Assembly (NCBI GenBank): GCA_018857735.1
Contig: JABMCL010000882.1
Span: 862,001-926,000, forward strand
Source: Alviniconcha marisindica
Lineage: Eukaryota > Mollusca > Gastropoda > Provannidae
Direction of reading: 5' to 3'
DNA length: 64,000 nt
Shown: positions 23,696-35,395 of the stretch, piece after piece
Layout: every line of letters begins with the position of its first letter
Position numbering within the stretch: position 1 is the first letter of the stretch
Notes under the pieces: generated by a model
Told to the model about the DNA's origin: nothing
The model's database searches: none
What the model saw: only the letters and a program-made list of their open reading frames with translations
Translations under genes and position numbers: made by a program

Positions 23696-26600
23696 ACAAC
23701 CTGAAGCGGCTTTGTCGCTGTTTACAAACACGATCACTATCTTGTTGGCAGCGAGGGTCTATTTTACCACCCGCCCTTGCTTACTCGTATCAGGAAAGTG
23801 TATTTTATAGTTCCTCTGTTGATGACCATCTTGCGGACAACGTGGGTACGTTTTTTTTACCATCCCCCTTTGCTGTCAAGGAAAGGGACGGTTCCTCTGT
23901 TGCTACCTTGCCTTGATTACCATCTTGTCAACAGCGAGGGTACTTTTTACCACCACCCTTGCTGTCTGCATCAGGAAAAGTATGTTGCTCTATACTTTAT
24001 CTTGATCAGGGAAAATGGCCAGCAGCAAATTTGAAACATCTCAGGCAGCAACCACCTGACGAGCTGACAACGTTGTGTTATCATTATTAACATTATTCTT
24101 ATTCTTACGCGCTGTTCTTGTTATTTTCAAAATGCCAGCGGAGAGTTTGTCAATTTTCCGCATTGTGTCTTAAAACGAAATCTGCTTTGACCATTGAGCC
24201 ATGTCATTTTCCAATTTGTCATATTCCCACCTCCACCCCAGCCCCTACCCCTACTCCCATGTGAACTAAAAAAATTGAAAAAACTGCCATTTTCTTCATT
24301 CATTTTCGCCCTGAAGAGTTCCATCAGAATCAGCTAGGAAACTAACTATGCAAAAGTAACGGGACACTGCCATGGTTTTATCACTGTCATCAGGTGGTTC
24401 TGATCACCAAGGTTTCACACAAACATTTTATAAAGGAATGTTATATATTTGTTGCTTTGTCAACAGGCCAGTCAAGATTTATGCTTACAAATTGCCAAAT
24501 GAATATTCCAACAATTTTCTTCTTTGCCCTGTGTGATTTTTCAGACTGAATTGGTTGAGAGATTTTCTTACATTTGATCTGTCCTTTCTCCAGACTTTGT
24601 GCTCAAGTCAGATGACTGTATTGTGTTTTGTGACATTTTTCTTTTGGTTGTTGTCACATGACTGGTTTGGCCAAAGTTAGAACAGGCGCCCAGTTCTGGT
24701 GTGTGTGTGTGTGTGTGTGCTGCAAGTAACCTGTAAAGCCTTGGTCCAGTCTTTACCATGCTTGAAAACTGCCTTGGTCAACTTTATTGCTGAACGTTAA
24801 GTCAATGATTTCAATTTCCGTGGAAGAAACTGCTTAAAAAAATATAGATAAATCTTTCGAAACAGTTTCATGCCGAGTATTGTTATGAAGTCTATTGCAT
24901 TGGGGCCACTGACACACAGCAACAGTTTCCAGGCTGGGCGTGGGATGGTGCATTTACACTTGACTGTCCCAGGATGGATGCGAGCTGCTCTCAGCTCAAC
25001 TCTAGAGTAGGACTGAGAGCGGCTGGCATTCCATTATGCGTCACCTGCTGTCTGGAACACAAGAGCTGTGGTCTGGAAAGATAGCAGACAGCTGACGTGG
25101 TTGGAGCATGACATCAGACTTAATTAAGTCTGATCCAGATCGCAGACGCAAATGTGGCAACCCAAGCGCAGTCTCAGCCTCGGTTGTAACGTCATTGGCC
25201 CCGTTACAGTTCATCCACAGACTCGCACAACTTTCGCTGCATGTTGGAATAACAATGATTTTTCACTAGTGATTAATACATCTTTGGCATTGACAGAACT
25301 AGTAGGTTGCAAGTTATATTAAAACCTTTGGCCTAATCTGGCCAAAGGTGTTTTCCAACTCGAGCTCAAAGAACAGGAAATTTGAAATCGTAAAAGCTGT
25401 GGTGACTGAACATGCTGCATCAGTTATATTGATGAGGTTTGCACAGTCACAGGACAGAGATTTCAGACAAGAGAGCACAATGCGTGCTGGGATGAATCCT
25501 GTGACCAGCTTCACAGCTGTCTAGAGCGATTGTCTGATTTGGGCAGAAGTTTGAATGGTACCATGTGACACCTTGTGTTTTCTGCAGAGGTTTCTAGTGT
25601 TATGGTGTAACTTCTTTCAGCTGTTTTTGCAGCATTTTTATTGTAGTAGAGTGATCAGTTTTTGGTCCAAGATGCTGTGCGTCAAGTCCTGAAAGTAGCC
25701 AGTAGTTTTGTGATTTGTTAGAGTTTGCTAGTGCTTAGAAGCGGACGATCTAGTGTTTGCGTTTCTTTGTGTTTTCAGTGGTTTGATGCTTGCTAACCTT
25801 TTAAGTTGAACTGAACATTAATTGCAGTACCTGCCGTGTAGTCTAAGCCTTGATGTGTCGTGTTGAGTTCCTGTGCATATTATTTATTGGTACCACCTCT
25901 ATCATGTTGGTTCATAATCAGCCAGTCATGGTATAACCATCACTGAACCATGTTTATTTAATTAAGCCACCAGGAAGTCATGATGATATTAACTCTTATT
26001 ATTTATCTCGTTGCCAACATTTGGACTGGAATATCAGTTTGCCTATGTTCTGACTTGAATATCATAATTATAATATGCATTGACTGATGTGGGGGTCTAA
26101 GTACAGGATCTCCAAGCAGAGGACGTTCCACCTTCTACAAAGCAGAAGTGGAGTGTTGATTTTGTGCTCAAGACTTTATAGGCGTAGCGTCAGTCACCGC
26201 AGCCAGGAGATTTATCCTGCTGTTGTGTGTTTGCTCTTTCAAACCCACCTCGGGAAAAACAACATCGAAAAGTGTCTATGGAGTTGTTGTAGCTGCCATC
26301 TTGAAGAGTGGAAATATTCTGTTCATCTCATAACTTGGGTTTCAGTATCATCATTCAACTACAGTTGTTGTTGTTGTTGTTGTTTTTGGGGGGGAGAAAT
26401 GCTATTTTCACTTTTTATACCTAATTTGTGGAATAGACTGCTAACACCAACATTACGATGGAAGACAATCGTCATCATCCCCTGAGCTGTGTGGATGGAT
26501 AGCAAGTGGATGTCTTGTCTTTATGTTCATGCATACCAAGCTCTGTGTCTGTGTCTGTGGGTGTGTTTTTCTGTTATATGATTTTTTGTATTACTCGGGT

Positions 26601-26782
26601 ACCTTCAGTTGAAAAGCATACAAAAGATCCAAACGTACGAAAGGTTGAAGCATGTGCGTGGGTAAAACAATGCGCACAATATAGGCAAAACTGTCTTTGA
26701 TGATCACAGAGTTATTTAACATGAAAATGGACAAAATTATGAACCATGAGCATTTTTATTCAGTATTTTCTAATTTTGAAAA

Positions 26783-26788
26783 AATAAA
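26783..26788 (+). terminator. Weak candidate poly(A) signal
   Basis: AATAAA in a very AT-rich stretch after a unique region. There is no obvious GT-rich element close behind it, so it is a weak candidate for a shorter KDM6 transcript. Confidence 0.25.
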
Positions 26789-29700
26789 TATATATATAAA
26801 ACTATTGATTACTGATAGTGAAAAATGATGATGGCAACAAGAAAAGCAGCCAGCAGCTGGGTAAACAACTGTTGAACTGCTCAAACAAGAGTGGTGTGAA
26901 AATATTGAGCATCTGGGGTCTGTACTCTCTGGCTGCTAGCTTTGATGATGGTAAACCTGGCCATGGCGTTAAGGATGGCGTCAGCAGCTTGCTGACATTT
27001 GGCCCTGTTGCATCGACCAGAGGACTCGGCTAGACATGTCAGGACAACGTGTGCTACCAAAAAGAGTTTTGCTGTCCCACTGTCTGTTCCAGACGTTGCA
27101 TTATTCCGTGGGTAGTTTGACGAGGCGAGTCGACTGTGCTACCGAGATAGTTGCTGTTGCGCTGTCTGTTCCAGACACTGCATTATTCCGTGGGTAGTTT
27201 GATGAGGCATGTCAGCTGCGCTACCAAGAGTTTTGCTGTTGTGCAGTCTGTTCCAGACATTGCACTGTTCCATGGGTAGTTTGATGGGGAGGCGTATATT
27301 CAGTGGGGTGTTTCCGCACTGATATCTCAGGTACTGGCCTCCCTTGCAGTGGCACCAATGTCGAACATGAAGCGAAGTGACCAGCAGCAACTTCGGCCAG
27401 TTTCTGCCAAATCACTCCCAGCAGGACAGCAGAGAAGTAGGGTAATTTGTATGTTTACGTACAGTGAGACTGCCATTTGTTGCGATTGCCGCGTAACCTC
27501 CGGCATGCCTGTTTACAGCGATTTGCTGGTGAGGAGGAATTGTGATGACGGACGTTGAGTTTTGGGGAGAATTGAGAAGCGGCAGGGTGGGCTTTCCCAG
27601 CACACAGATGCCACTTGGAGTGCAGAACTGATTTGACGAGAGAGAGACGATTCGCAAGAGAGATTGCACATGCGGTAACAGAGACGGGGAAGACGTTTTC
27701 AGCGAGGACTGAATGCGCTTAAAATTAGCCGCAGACTCGCGATGGCCGGGATGAAGTTGTGGTGATGGCTGGTGCTGCAGCATCCTGGTACTGCAGCATC
27801 CTGCGATGCCCCCAGCGAAGCAGTGGAGGGGCAGCGCAGAGTCGGAGCTGGAGTGACGAAGAGGGTTAACTGACAGGAGGAGAAGCAGCTCGGGTCTGGA
27901 AAGGCGCCAGTCTGTTCAGAGCACAGTATGGTAACTTGACCGAAGCGCTTCTGGTCTGGGGAGAGCGAGAGAGAGAGAGAGGCCTGTTATAAAATGCAGT
28001 CGAGGGACAGCATTTGTTCTTGAGGGACTGTGTCCGTGTTGTACGTGGCACAGTAAAGGGACTGGAAGTCTCTCTGGTCTGTGGAAACCATTCTGGTCTG
28101 GAGAGAGGGGGGTGGGGTGGGGTGGGGGCTGCTGTGAAATGTAGACAAAGGACAGCGTTGTTCGGTTCCTGGGGGACAGGTGCTGGTGCTGTACATGTAC
28201 CGAGCACAGACAAGCGACCGAAACAGCTGGGGTCGGACGAGGGGGCCTCCAGGAACACCATGAAGGAGTGGAACTGGCGCCTGAGTGACGGACCTGCGAG
28301 GGTCTGTTCTGGAGAGCAGCGACACAGAGGGAGCAAGAGGTGGATGTTTTGGCCCCGGCGATGATCCGTTTCCAGTCGGTGGTGCAAAGAGGCGGATGTT
28401 TTGGCCCTGGCGATGATCCGTTTCCAATCGGCGGCGTGAAGAGGCGGATGTTTTGGCCATGGCGATGATACATTTCTGGTCGGCAGTGTGATGGATTGGA
28501 GCCGAGCTGGAAGTGAAAGATAATGAACCAGTGGTGAACAATAGGACGGACAGGGCGATTGTTTTTAAGGAAAGCTGCCACGTCTCTGCAGCATCCTATA
28601 ACAACCCCCCCCCCCCTGCCTTGGTTTCAGAAGATGTTTGTTGTGGGCACAGTGTACAGTGGATCTTGTTGTTTGTGTTGCGGTCCTTGCAGACAGGACG
28701 GTACAGTTTAGAATATTGATAGAGTTGTTCAGATTTTTTGTCGTTGACATTTCTCTCCCCAGTAACTACGGTGTTGTGGGTATCCCAGTGTCCCCAGCTA
28801 TACGCGAGGAACTGGAAACGCCCGCATTCAGGAAAACTTGCTCCTACCATAATATATAACACTGATACACCTATAATATATGTATTGTCCAATTTAGTTT
28901 CCCACGTTTTATAATCCTTGTGTTTCTACATGACGGACCTTGCTACCGAAGAGGTGCGTGCTCTTCAGGTTCAGCGGGTAAGGGAGAGAAAGGGCTTGAT
29001 GTTACCCAACCCCAACCCCCCTCCCCCCACATACCCTGACCCAGCTCACTAACTTGGGGTCTGTGATGGGGCTATTCCACTGTTTGATCTCAAGGGGGGC
29101 TAGCTGTGCGTGAACGCATCGGCTGGCGTTGCGCTCACAGCCCCTGCTAAAATAATCGACTGAAAATAGCGTGAAATCTGTAGTGCTCGACTTATTTAAC
29201 TTCTTTGCTAGTTGCGTCGTCAAGACGCCAGGCGGATGCTCTGACAGTGAGAGCGGATGCTGCTGAGGGCGGATGGACTGCTGCACAAGCAGCAGACATT
29301 TCCGTTTCTGGGCAGCTCGCCGTCTGCCTGAGGAGAAGAGAAAAAAGCGTCGTCCTTTTCTTTTTTTGTGATTGTTTTATGCCAGGGTTTGTGCATAGAG
29401 TGGGCACACGCACATACACACACACATACACATGCACGCACGTACACACATACACATGCACGCACGTACACACACGCGCGCATGCACGCACACATACACA
29501 CGCATGCACACATAGGCACGCACACACACTCATACACACACACGCACACACGTACACATACACACACACATGCACGCACACACACGCATGCATGCATGCA
29601 CGCACACACACACACAAACATGCATGCACGCACACATACACACATGCACGCACACACACACACACGCATGCACGCACACATGCACACACACACACACACA

Positions 29701-31299
29701 CTCATACTCACACACACATGCACGTACACATGCACACACACGCATGCACGCACACATGCACGCACACACACATGCATGCACGTACACACACACATACACA
29801 CATGCATGCACGTACACACACACATACACACATGCACACACACACATGCATGCACGCACACACACACATAACACAACTTGTTCTTTGTGTTGACACTGAG
29901 AAAGTAGCCTTTTTTAAATTTTATTTTGTTTGTTTGTTTGTTGCCGAGTGTCAGTGTGTCCCTGTATATCTTGTGAATATAGAGTGTTGAGAAAAAATGA
30001 AAAAGAGATTAAAAGTCATGCAGGTAGCAGACGCCGTGCTGGGCGTGTGCTGTGGGGCTGCAGAAATGAATGTTTGCCGGTTCGCTGTGTTGTTGGTTCA
30101 CCGGTTCACTGTGTTGTTGATTCACCGGTTCACCATGTTGTTGACAGACTTCAGTGTGACGCGTGTACAGTGGACACAACCACACGTCCCTGCTGTGGTG
30201 TTCTCTGTGTTCTGTGCGAAATGCGAAAGGTGTTGTGTATATGTACAGGACGTCACAGAGCAACACACACTGGTGTTGGTTATGGCTTGTAACCAAAGTG
30301 AAAGGAGTTGATGTCAGCGCCCATTCTTAGGATTTGTAACTAGCGCTGTAGCAGACGTACGTGTAGCCACTGCAGCATTTGATGTGTGAAGCCAAAGTGC
30401 ATATCAGATCTTAACTGCAGGCGTGCACAGATCAAATTAGCAGTACCAGTGCTGGTCAGTTGTGAGTCATTAGCTTGAACGTTTTTCATTTTTTTGTTTT
30501 GTTCCCACCCATGTTTGAGGCACGCATACCCTTATTTTTTTATTTTTTTATTATTTTTTCCCAGTTTGGGTTAATTTTGTTGTATTCTATTGTTTCCTCC
30601 CCTTCGGATTGTAGTTTTGGCCTCCTCTGCAGTCGTTTGTCTTTTGAGTCTACCTCCTTTTATTGAAAGTTAATTTATATCCGTTTTTTTTATCGTCAAT
30701 TTGATGTTGAATTATTTTGATTTGTACCGTCTTGTATGTGGTGGTGGCGATCTGAAAGGCTGCCTCTCTACTGATTTCACCTGATTTGTCTAAATGAGAT
30801 ATTATATAAGCCTTGGAAAGAATGTATGATTGTAGAAAACAGAAGGAGGTGGCTCCCACCCCCACCTCAAAAATGGTATATTTTTGGATGGGAACTTGAA
30901 AGAAAGAAAGCAAAATGAAGACCTTGGTGTTCATGGAGCTGATTCTCTTCTGGACCTTTCGCAGTTTTCCAGGGATGGATGATAATAAATAAAAACTTGG
31001 AAATTCAGAGTATAATTTCCAGTTCTGGGACAGTACATTTTACTGCACAGGTTTGCAGTGCGAGAGACAAGCAATACCCATGTTAAGTGTAGAAATAAAT
31101 TCTAACTTTTTTTGTCTGGTTAATGGTTGGTGTTAAGTTGAAGTTGGTTGCGGAGGAATGACTGGATTTGACTACTTTAATCAATTTGAATGAAATTGAA
31201 TTTTTTTTTTTCCTTTTTTTTTTTTCTCTCCATGTTTTCTGTTTTGACATGATTGTATTTTGTGTCACTTTTGGAAATTTGATGTTTACTTTATTGTGG

Positions 31300-31305
31300 A
31301 ATAAA
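31300..31305 (+). terminator. Candidate poly(A) signal
   Basis: AATAAA in ttgtggaataaagtttatct, followed within 35 bases by T/GT-rich ttgtcttgatctcagcttgt. This is the best-formed poly(A) context downstream of the KDM6 stop codon. If used it implies a 3' UTR of about 9 kb. Confidence 0.5.
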
Positions 31306-31559
31306 GTTTATCTTTCGCAATAGACCCGTTGTCTTGATCTCAGCTTGTCAGTGGAACCGTTCCCAAGAACAACAAGCTTCCTGTCCGTCATGCGTTTCAT
31401 TGATGTTGGGTATTCTCATTGCTCTCATGCTTTCTGGCATTGTCTTTTATCTTCTTCTTCTTCTTCTCGTGTTTTCGTGTAAATTCTTTTCCTTCCTGTT
31501 TTCTCTTTCCTCATCACCATGTGTTTCTCTAGCGCTCTAACACTGTAGCAGTAACATAT

Positions 31560-31869
31560 TTGCCCTCCCCATTTATATGTTTTTGTTTGTTTGTTTGTTT
31601 GTTTTTTGTTTGTTTGGTTGGTTGTCAGCTTTTAGTTAGTTTTATTTTTTTATTTGTGTGTATGTGTGTGTGTCACTGTGTGTCCTTTTGCTGAGGTGAC
31701 CTTGTGCATTAAAATCCAAGAATTAAGTCTCTTTTGTCTGCCTGGTCTCTTCATTAGCTGTTTTTTTGTTGTTGTTTTTTTTCCTTTTTTCTTTCTTCCT
31801 TTTTCTTCCTTTCCTTCCTGTATCCTTATTTTTGTCTGTCTGTCTCTGTCTCCGTATCCTTATTTTTGT

Positions 31870-31949
<80 letters not shown>

Positions 31950-32035
31950 CCTCCCTCCCTCCCTCCTTTCTCTCTCTCTATCCCTCCCTCCCTCCCTCTC
32001 TCTCTCTCCCTCCCTCCCTCTCTCTCATTTGCCCT
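31560..32035. repeat. Pyrimidine-rich tract with long CT microsatellite
   Basis: (TTTG)n near 31585-31620, T-rich sequence, then almost uninterrupted CT/CCCT repeats from 31870 to 32030. Ser/Leu-rich translations are artefacts. Confidence 0.9.
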
Positions 32036-32203
32036 TTTTCCTCTTTTCATGTACATTTTCATCTAAACATTAACAAATATATGATTAAATTAAGAAATTG
32101 TGAGTAAACTAAGAAATTATTGAATTGATCATTATTAAGTGGTTACACACGTGTAAGATGTGAATGATGTGTTGAAGTGGATCATAGTTAAACTAATTCC
32201 TTC

Positions 32204-32209
32204 AATAAA
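32204..32209 (+). terminator. Candidate poly(A) signal
   Basis: AATAAA in ttcaataaatgctcaggttg, followed by GT-rich ttgtgtaaaactgtgtaagg and ttctgttcgtgtcgtg. Its quality is comparable to the signal at 31300. The assignment to KDM6 is inferred from strand and position. Confidence 0.4.
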
Positions 32210-32334
32210 TGCTCAGGTTGTGTAAAACTGTGTAAGGCTTCTGTTCGTGTCGTGCCTATCAACCATACAGTTTGCAGAATTTCCTTTTTTTGGGGGGGTG
32301 GGGGGGTGGGGGAATAACGTACGTGAAGAAAAGA

Positions 32335-32865
32335 AACACAAACACAACACGCGCATATGGGCATTTATGCGTGCACACATACATGCAGATCTACACACAC
32401 GTGCACATACACAGACGGAGGCAGACGCATGCATATGCATGTACAGCCATACAAACGGACATGCACACGAAAACATACAGCTACACACATACATATAGAC
32501 GATACACGTGCACACAAACGCGCATTTACACACAAAACGCAATACACATGCATGCACACACGCACGCGCGCATGCACATACAAGCACACACACACATGGA
32601 CATGCACACACAAACACACACACGCTTGCTCGCGCACACATCACAAACACATGCACGCGTTCGCACATTTACACATAAAACATAACCCCACACACACACA
32701 CGGGCATGCATATGCATGCACACGTTCGCACATTTACACCTAAAACAACCCACACACATACACAGAACACACACAGGCATGCATGCATGCATATGCATGC
32801 ACACACGCATGGACATGCACACACTACACACACACTCGCTCGTGTACACACGCCCAAACGCATCG
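32335..32865. repeat. Degenerate CA-rich tract
   Basis: Interrupted CA repeats with gcatgcatgcatatgcatgc-type alternating purine-pyrimidine stretches, such as near 32780-32800. The direct duplication gcacgcgttcgcacatttac and gcacacgttcgcacatttac (32652 and 32717) marks local tandem copying. No coding sequence. Confidence 0.85.
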
Positions 32866-32899
32866 TCCCACCGCCACCCAGATGTGCAGAAGAGGAGAG

Positions 32900-33040
32900 A
32901 GTGCAAAGATGTCCAACGTCAGTAGCAACCAAGGCGATGGCTGCCACTTTTTTCACACTCCTTCGCAATCGTCCACGCAGCAAAGGGCGCAGTCAGTCTG
33001 CTCGAGGATAGAGAACAGCGCTTTATAAAACTTAAAAGCC
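32900..33040 (-). mobile_element. Dispersed repeat family 2, copy d
   Basis: The minus-strand match includes gcagtcagtctgctcgagga and gaacagcgctttataaaact, paralleling the other family members. Confidence 0.65.
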
Positions 33041-33044
33041 ATCA

Positions 33045-33155
33045 AGAAAACCTTCATTACGGATGTACGTGTAATCAAATCGGCTAGAACAAGGACCCTC
33101 ACGGTCCAACAAGTTCACCGACGAAAGAGCTATCCACTGTGCTACCGCGGAAAGG
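33045..33155 (-). mobile_element. tRNA-derived SINE head, second tRNA-type family
   Basis: On the minus strand TAGCACAGTGG (33134-33144) is a perfect Pol III A-box, and GTTCTAGCC (33082-33090) is a slightly decayed B-box about 45 bases further on. The sequence resembles a tRNA gene head fused to unrelated DNA. It is too degenerate to be a functional tRNA. Confidence 0.5.
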
Positions 33156-33217
33156 CCGTGCTCGCTTTTCGTGGAAGATTTACGGCTGCAAACAACGGCC
33201 GGTAGTTGATGGGATCT

Positions 33218-33305
33218 CTCCCCCCCCTCTCTCTCTCTCCCCACACACACACACACACACACACCCCACACACACCACACACACCACACACACACCACAC
33301 CACCA

Positions 33306-33368
<63 letters not shown>

Positions 33369-33429
33369 CCCCACACACACACACACACACACACACCACA
33401 CACACCCCCAAACCCCACTACCACACACG

Positions 33430-33480
<51 letters not shown>

Positions 33481-33487
33481 CCCCCCC

Positions 33488-33536
<49 letters not shown>

Positions 33537-33540
33537 CCCT
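33218..33540. repeat. Compound CT/CA microsatellite
   Basis: Alternating blocks of CT (33305-33366, 33430-33478) and CA (33241-33300, 33372-33400, 33491-33533), separated by C runs. Highly mutable; predicted His/Thr/Ser proteins are artefacts. Confidence 0.95.
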
Positions 33541-33555
33541 CCACCCCACCACCAC

Positions 33556-33640
33556 CCAGAGGGAGTTTATATACCTATCGCTACACTGTCACCACCAGAA
33601 TGACTCCTGCATTGAGATGGGCCGCGAGGAGAAATACTTC
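33556..33640 (-). mobile_element. tRNA-derived SINE family 1, 3' body fragment
   Basis: The sequence tatacctatcgctacactgt, then caccaccagaatgactcctg and cattgagatgggc, is the reverse complement of the body of the full element at 54208-54540. The tRNA head is missing here. Confidence 0.75.
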
Positions 33641-33679
33641 GTTGATCTTATTTCGGCTTCAGTTATGTTCCTTAGGCTT

Positions 33680-33960
33680 GCGCTGGGGACGCCTTAGCAG
33701 GACTAGTCAGTCACAAGCTGTGCGGAGTGACACGCGGCGCACGTGACACACCGTCCAGTGTCACAGCTGGCTTACACCTCCCTCGCTCTCCGCGGTGATT
33801 GGCCGACCTTCGGGTCAGTCCGGCCTCGCCGGGCGCTTCCGGCACCGCCGCCAAGCACGGCCGGATCTCACGTGCTGACCAACTTCAGTAGAGGCGGCGC
33901 GTGCAACACGGTAGACTGCCATGGACACTGCTGTGTTGTTACGTTAAGTCACTGTTGTGT
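33680..33960. promoter_or_regulatory. Candidate CpG-type promoter
   Basis: A CpG-rich island in AT-rich surroundings, containing CACGTGAC (E-box, 33740-33747), ATTGG (inverted CCAAT, 33798-33802) and CTTCCGG (ETS type, 33836-33842) within about 100 bp, plus another CACGTG at 33870-33875. Spacing and combination resemble TATA-less housekeeping promoters. I found no linked coding exon, so the direction is unknown. Confidence 0.35.
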
Positions 33961-34377
33961 TGTGTCAGTGCATTCAGTCCTGTAGGTACTGGTCACGCGG
34001 AACGAAACTGAACTTAGACTGAAACTCAGTGAAAGCTGGTCCTGGCATGTGCCGATACTCGGTACTAGTCATTTCATCAGTCAACGCCGGCCAGGTTTAG
34101 TGTACGAACTCGCTAGTACAGGAATAACTTCACTTGCGGAAAGATATTTTTGCGCATACACTGATACCTGAATTGTACGCAATACACTATCACGCATGAC
34201 GTGGCGCTGACTGACAGGTGTCTCAGTCTCTCTCTCTGTCCGTCTGCCTGTCTGCCTGTCTGTCTGTCTGCCTGTCTGTCTGTCTCTCTCTTCTCCTTCT
34301 CTCTCTCTTTTTCCTCCTGGGTTTCTGGGGGGTCTCTCTCTCTCTGTATTTCGTTGTAGGGGGGTTTTTTTGTTGTG

Positions 34378-34410
<33 letters not shown>

Positions 34411-35395
34411 GTGTCTTTTTCTTCCGGGGGTGGGGGGGTGGTGGTGGTGGTTGTTGTGTGTTTGTTTTGCCCCTTTAGGGGTTCTCTCTCCGTTCATGGA
34501 TTGAGTTAATTTTCCGACTGATTTTTCTCACGGCACAGCACTGTCCATTCACTGAGTGTGACAGCTTCGATCGTTACTGACTGGGCGTGAATAGTTCTCA
34601 TGCTTTTCAGTCGTGCCGAATTCACTGGCCGGGTTCAATACTTTGAGTACTGGACAGAGTGCAGAATCCACTGTTAGCTGGATTTTAACAAGTTCACAGT
34701 GAACAAATTTCGTCTCCAAGTCTCCCCGGCCAGTCACTCACTCAGTGAGTGCTCCCCATTGAGGAACCAACACCTCCGTCAAGGCGAAGTTCAGAACAAG
34801 ACCGAAACTTAGTATCTGAACCATCGTTTACCATGTCCCTCTTCCGTGTCAGTCTCTTCACGCCGCCGTAGTTCCCACACATGAAGGTCCAATGGTCCGG
34901 TAGTCGTCGCCTTCGCCCGTATCATCAGTTGCCGGTTTTGTCCCAGTCAGTAGGACTTGGTTTTCTCTGCACTCAGCTCAGCGGTCCGTTTTTCTGCTGG
35001 CGATTAGGCCCATACCTGACTTTTTTTTTTAAATTTTATGCCAACGTATTAAAATTTTATCAAGAGAAATTCCAAGCAGCATCGGCCCTGTACCACATTC
35101 GTCAGAAAAGCGGGGTTTGGATGGACCGCGATCAAGTTTTGATGCGGAACAACTCAAGTTGTGAGTCCCGTGCAGCTCTTCTGTCTGTCTGTCTGTCTGT
35201 CTGTCTTTCAAATTTCAGGGTTAATCCATTTTATTCTTATTTACATCCCAGGTGTGTGTGTGTGTGTGTGTGTTTTGTGTTTTTGTGTGTGTGTGTGTGT
35301 GTGTGTGTGCGTGCGTGCATAATTTTAGAGTAAAGCTATCACCGGCTAGACTAGACCGGTCTTCTGTTTTTGGTTTTTGTTTCTGGTCAGTTGTC
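33961..35395. other. Mostly unique sequence with CT and TG patches
   Basis: Contains CT repeats (34222-34345), TG repeats (34375-34410, 35253-35312) and otherwise unique DNA. No coding exon is recognised. Confidence 0.5.

Larger units (their letters stand above)
22206..31320 (+). other. Presumed long 3' UTR or downstream region of KDM6
   Basis: After the TGA at 22203 no further coding exon is recognised. The region holds the 27-bp repeat, a hairpin array (23511-23695), small tandem repeats at 23755-23960, 27060-27285 (about 80-bp units with ctgttccagac and tccgtgggtagtttgatgag) and 28340-28490 (about 60-bp units with ggcggatgttttggcc), CA-rich DNA at 29400-29870, and unique AT-rich sequence between. 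Whether it is all transcribed cannot be decided from sequence. Confidence 0.45.

Noticed and set aside
27866..28581. Minus-strand frames of 173-221 codons
   Set aside because: Overlapping frames over tandem repeats (ggcggatgttttggcc units); no domain and no consistent splice sites.
29205..29990. 261-codon frame of His/Thr repeats
   Set aside because: Degenerate CA repeat translated in multiple frames.
31766..32107. Ser/Leu-rich frames of about 110-140 codons
   Set aside because: Translation of the CT microsatellite.
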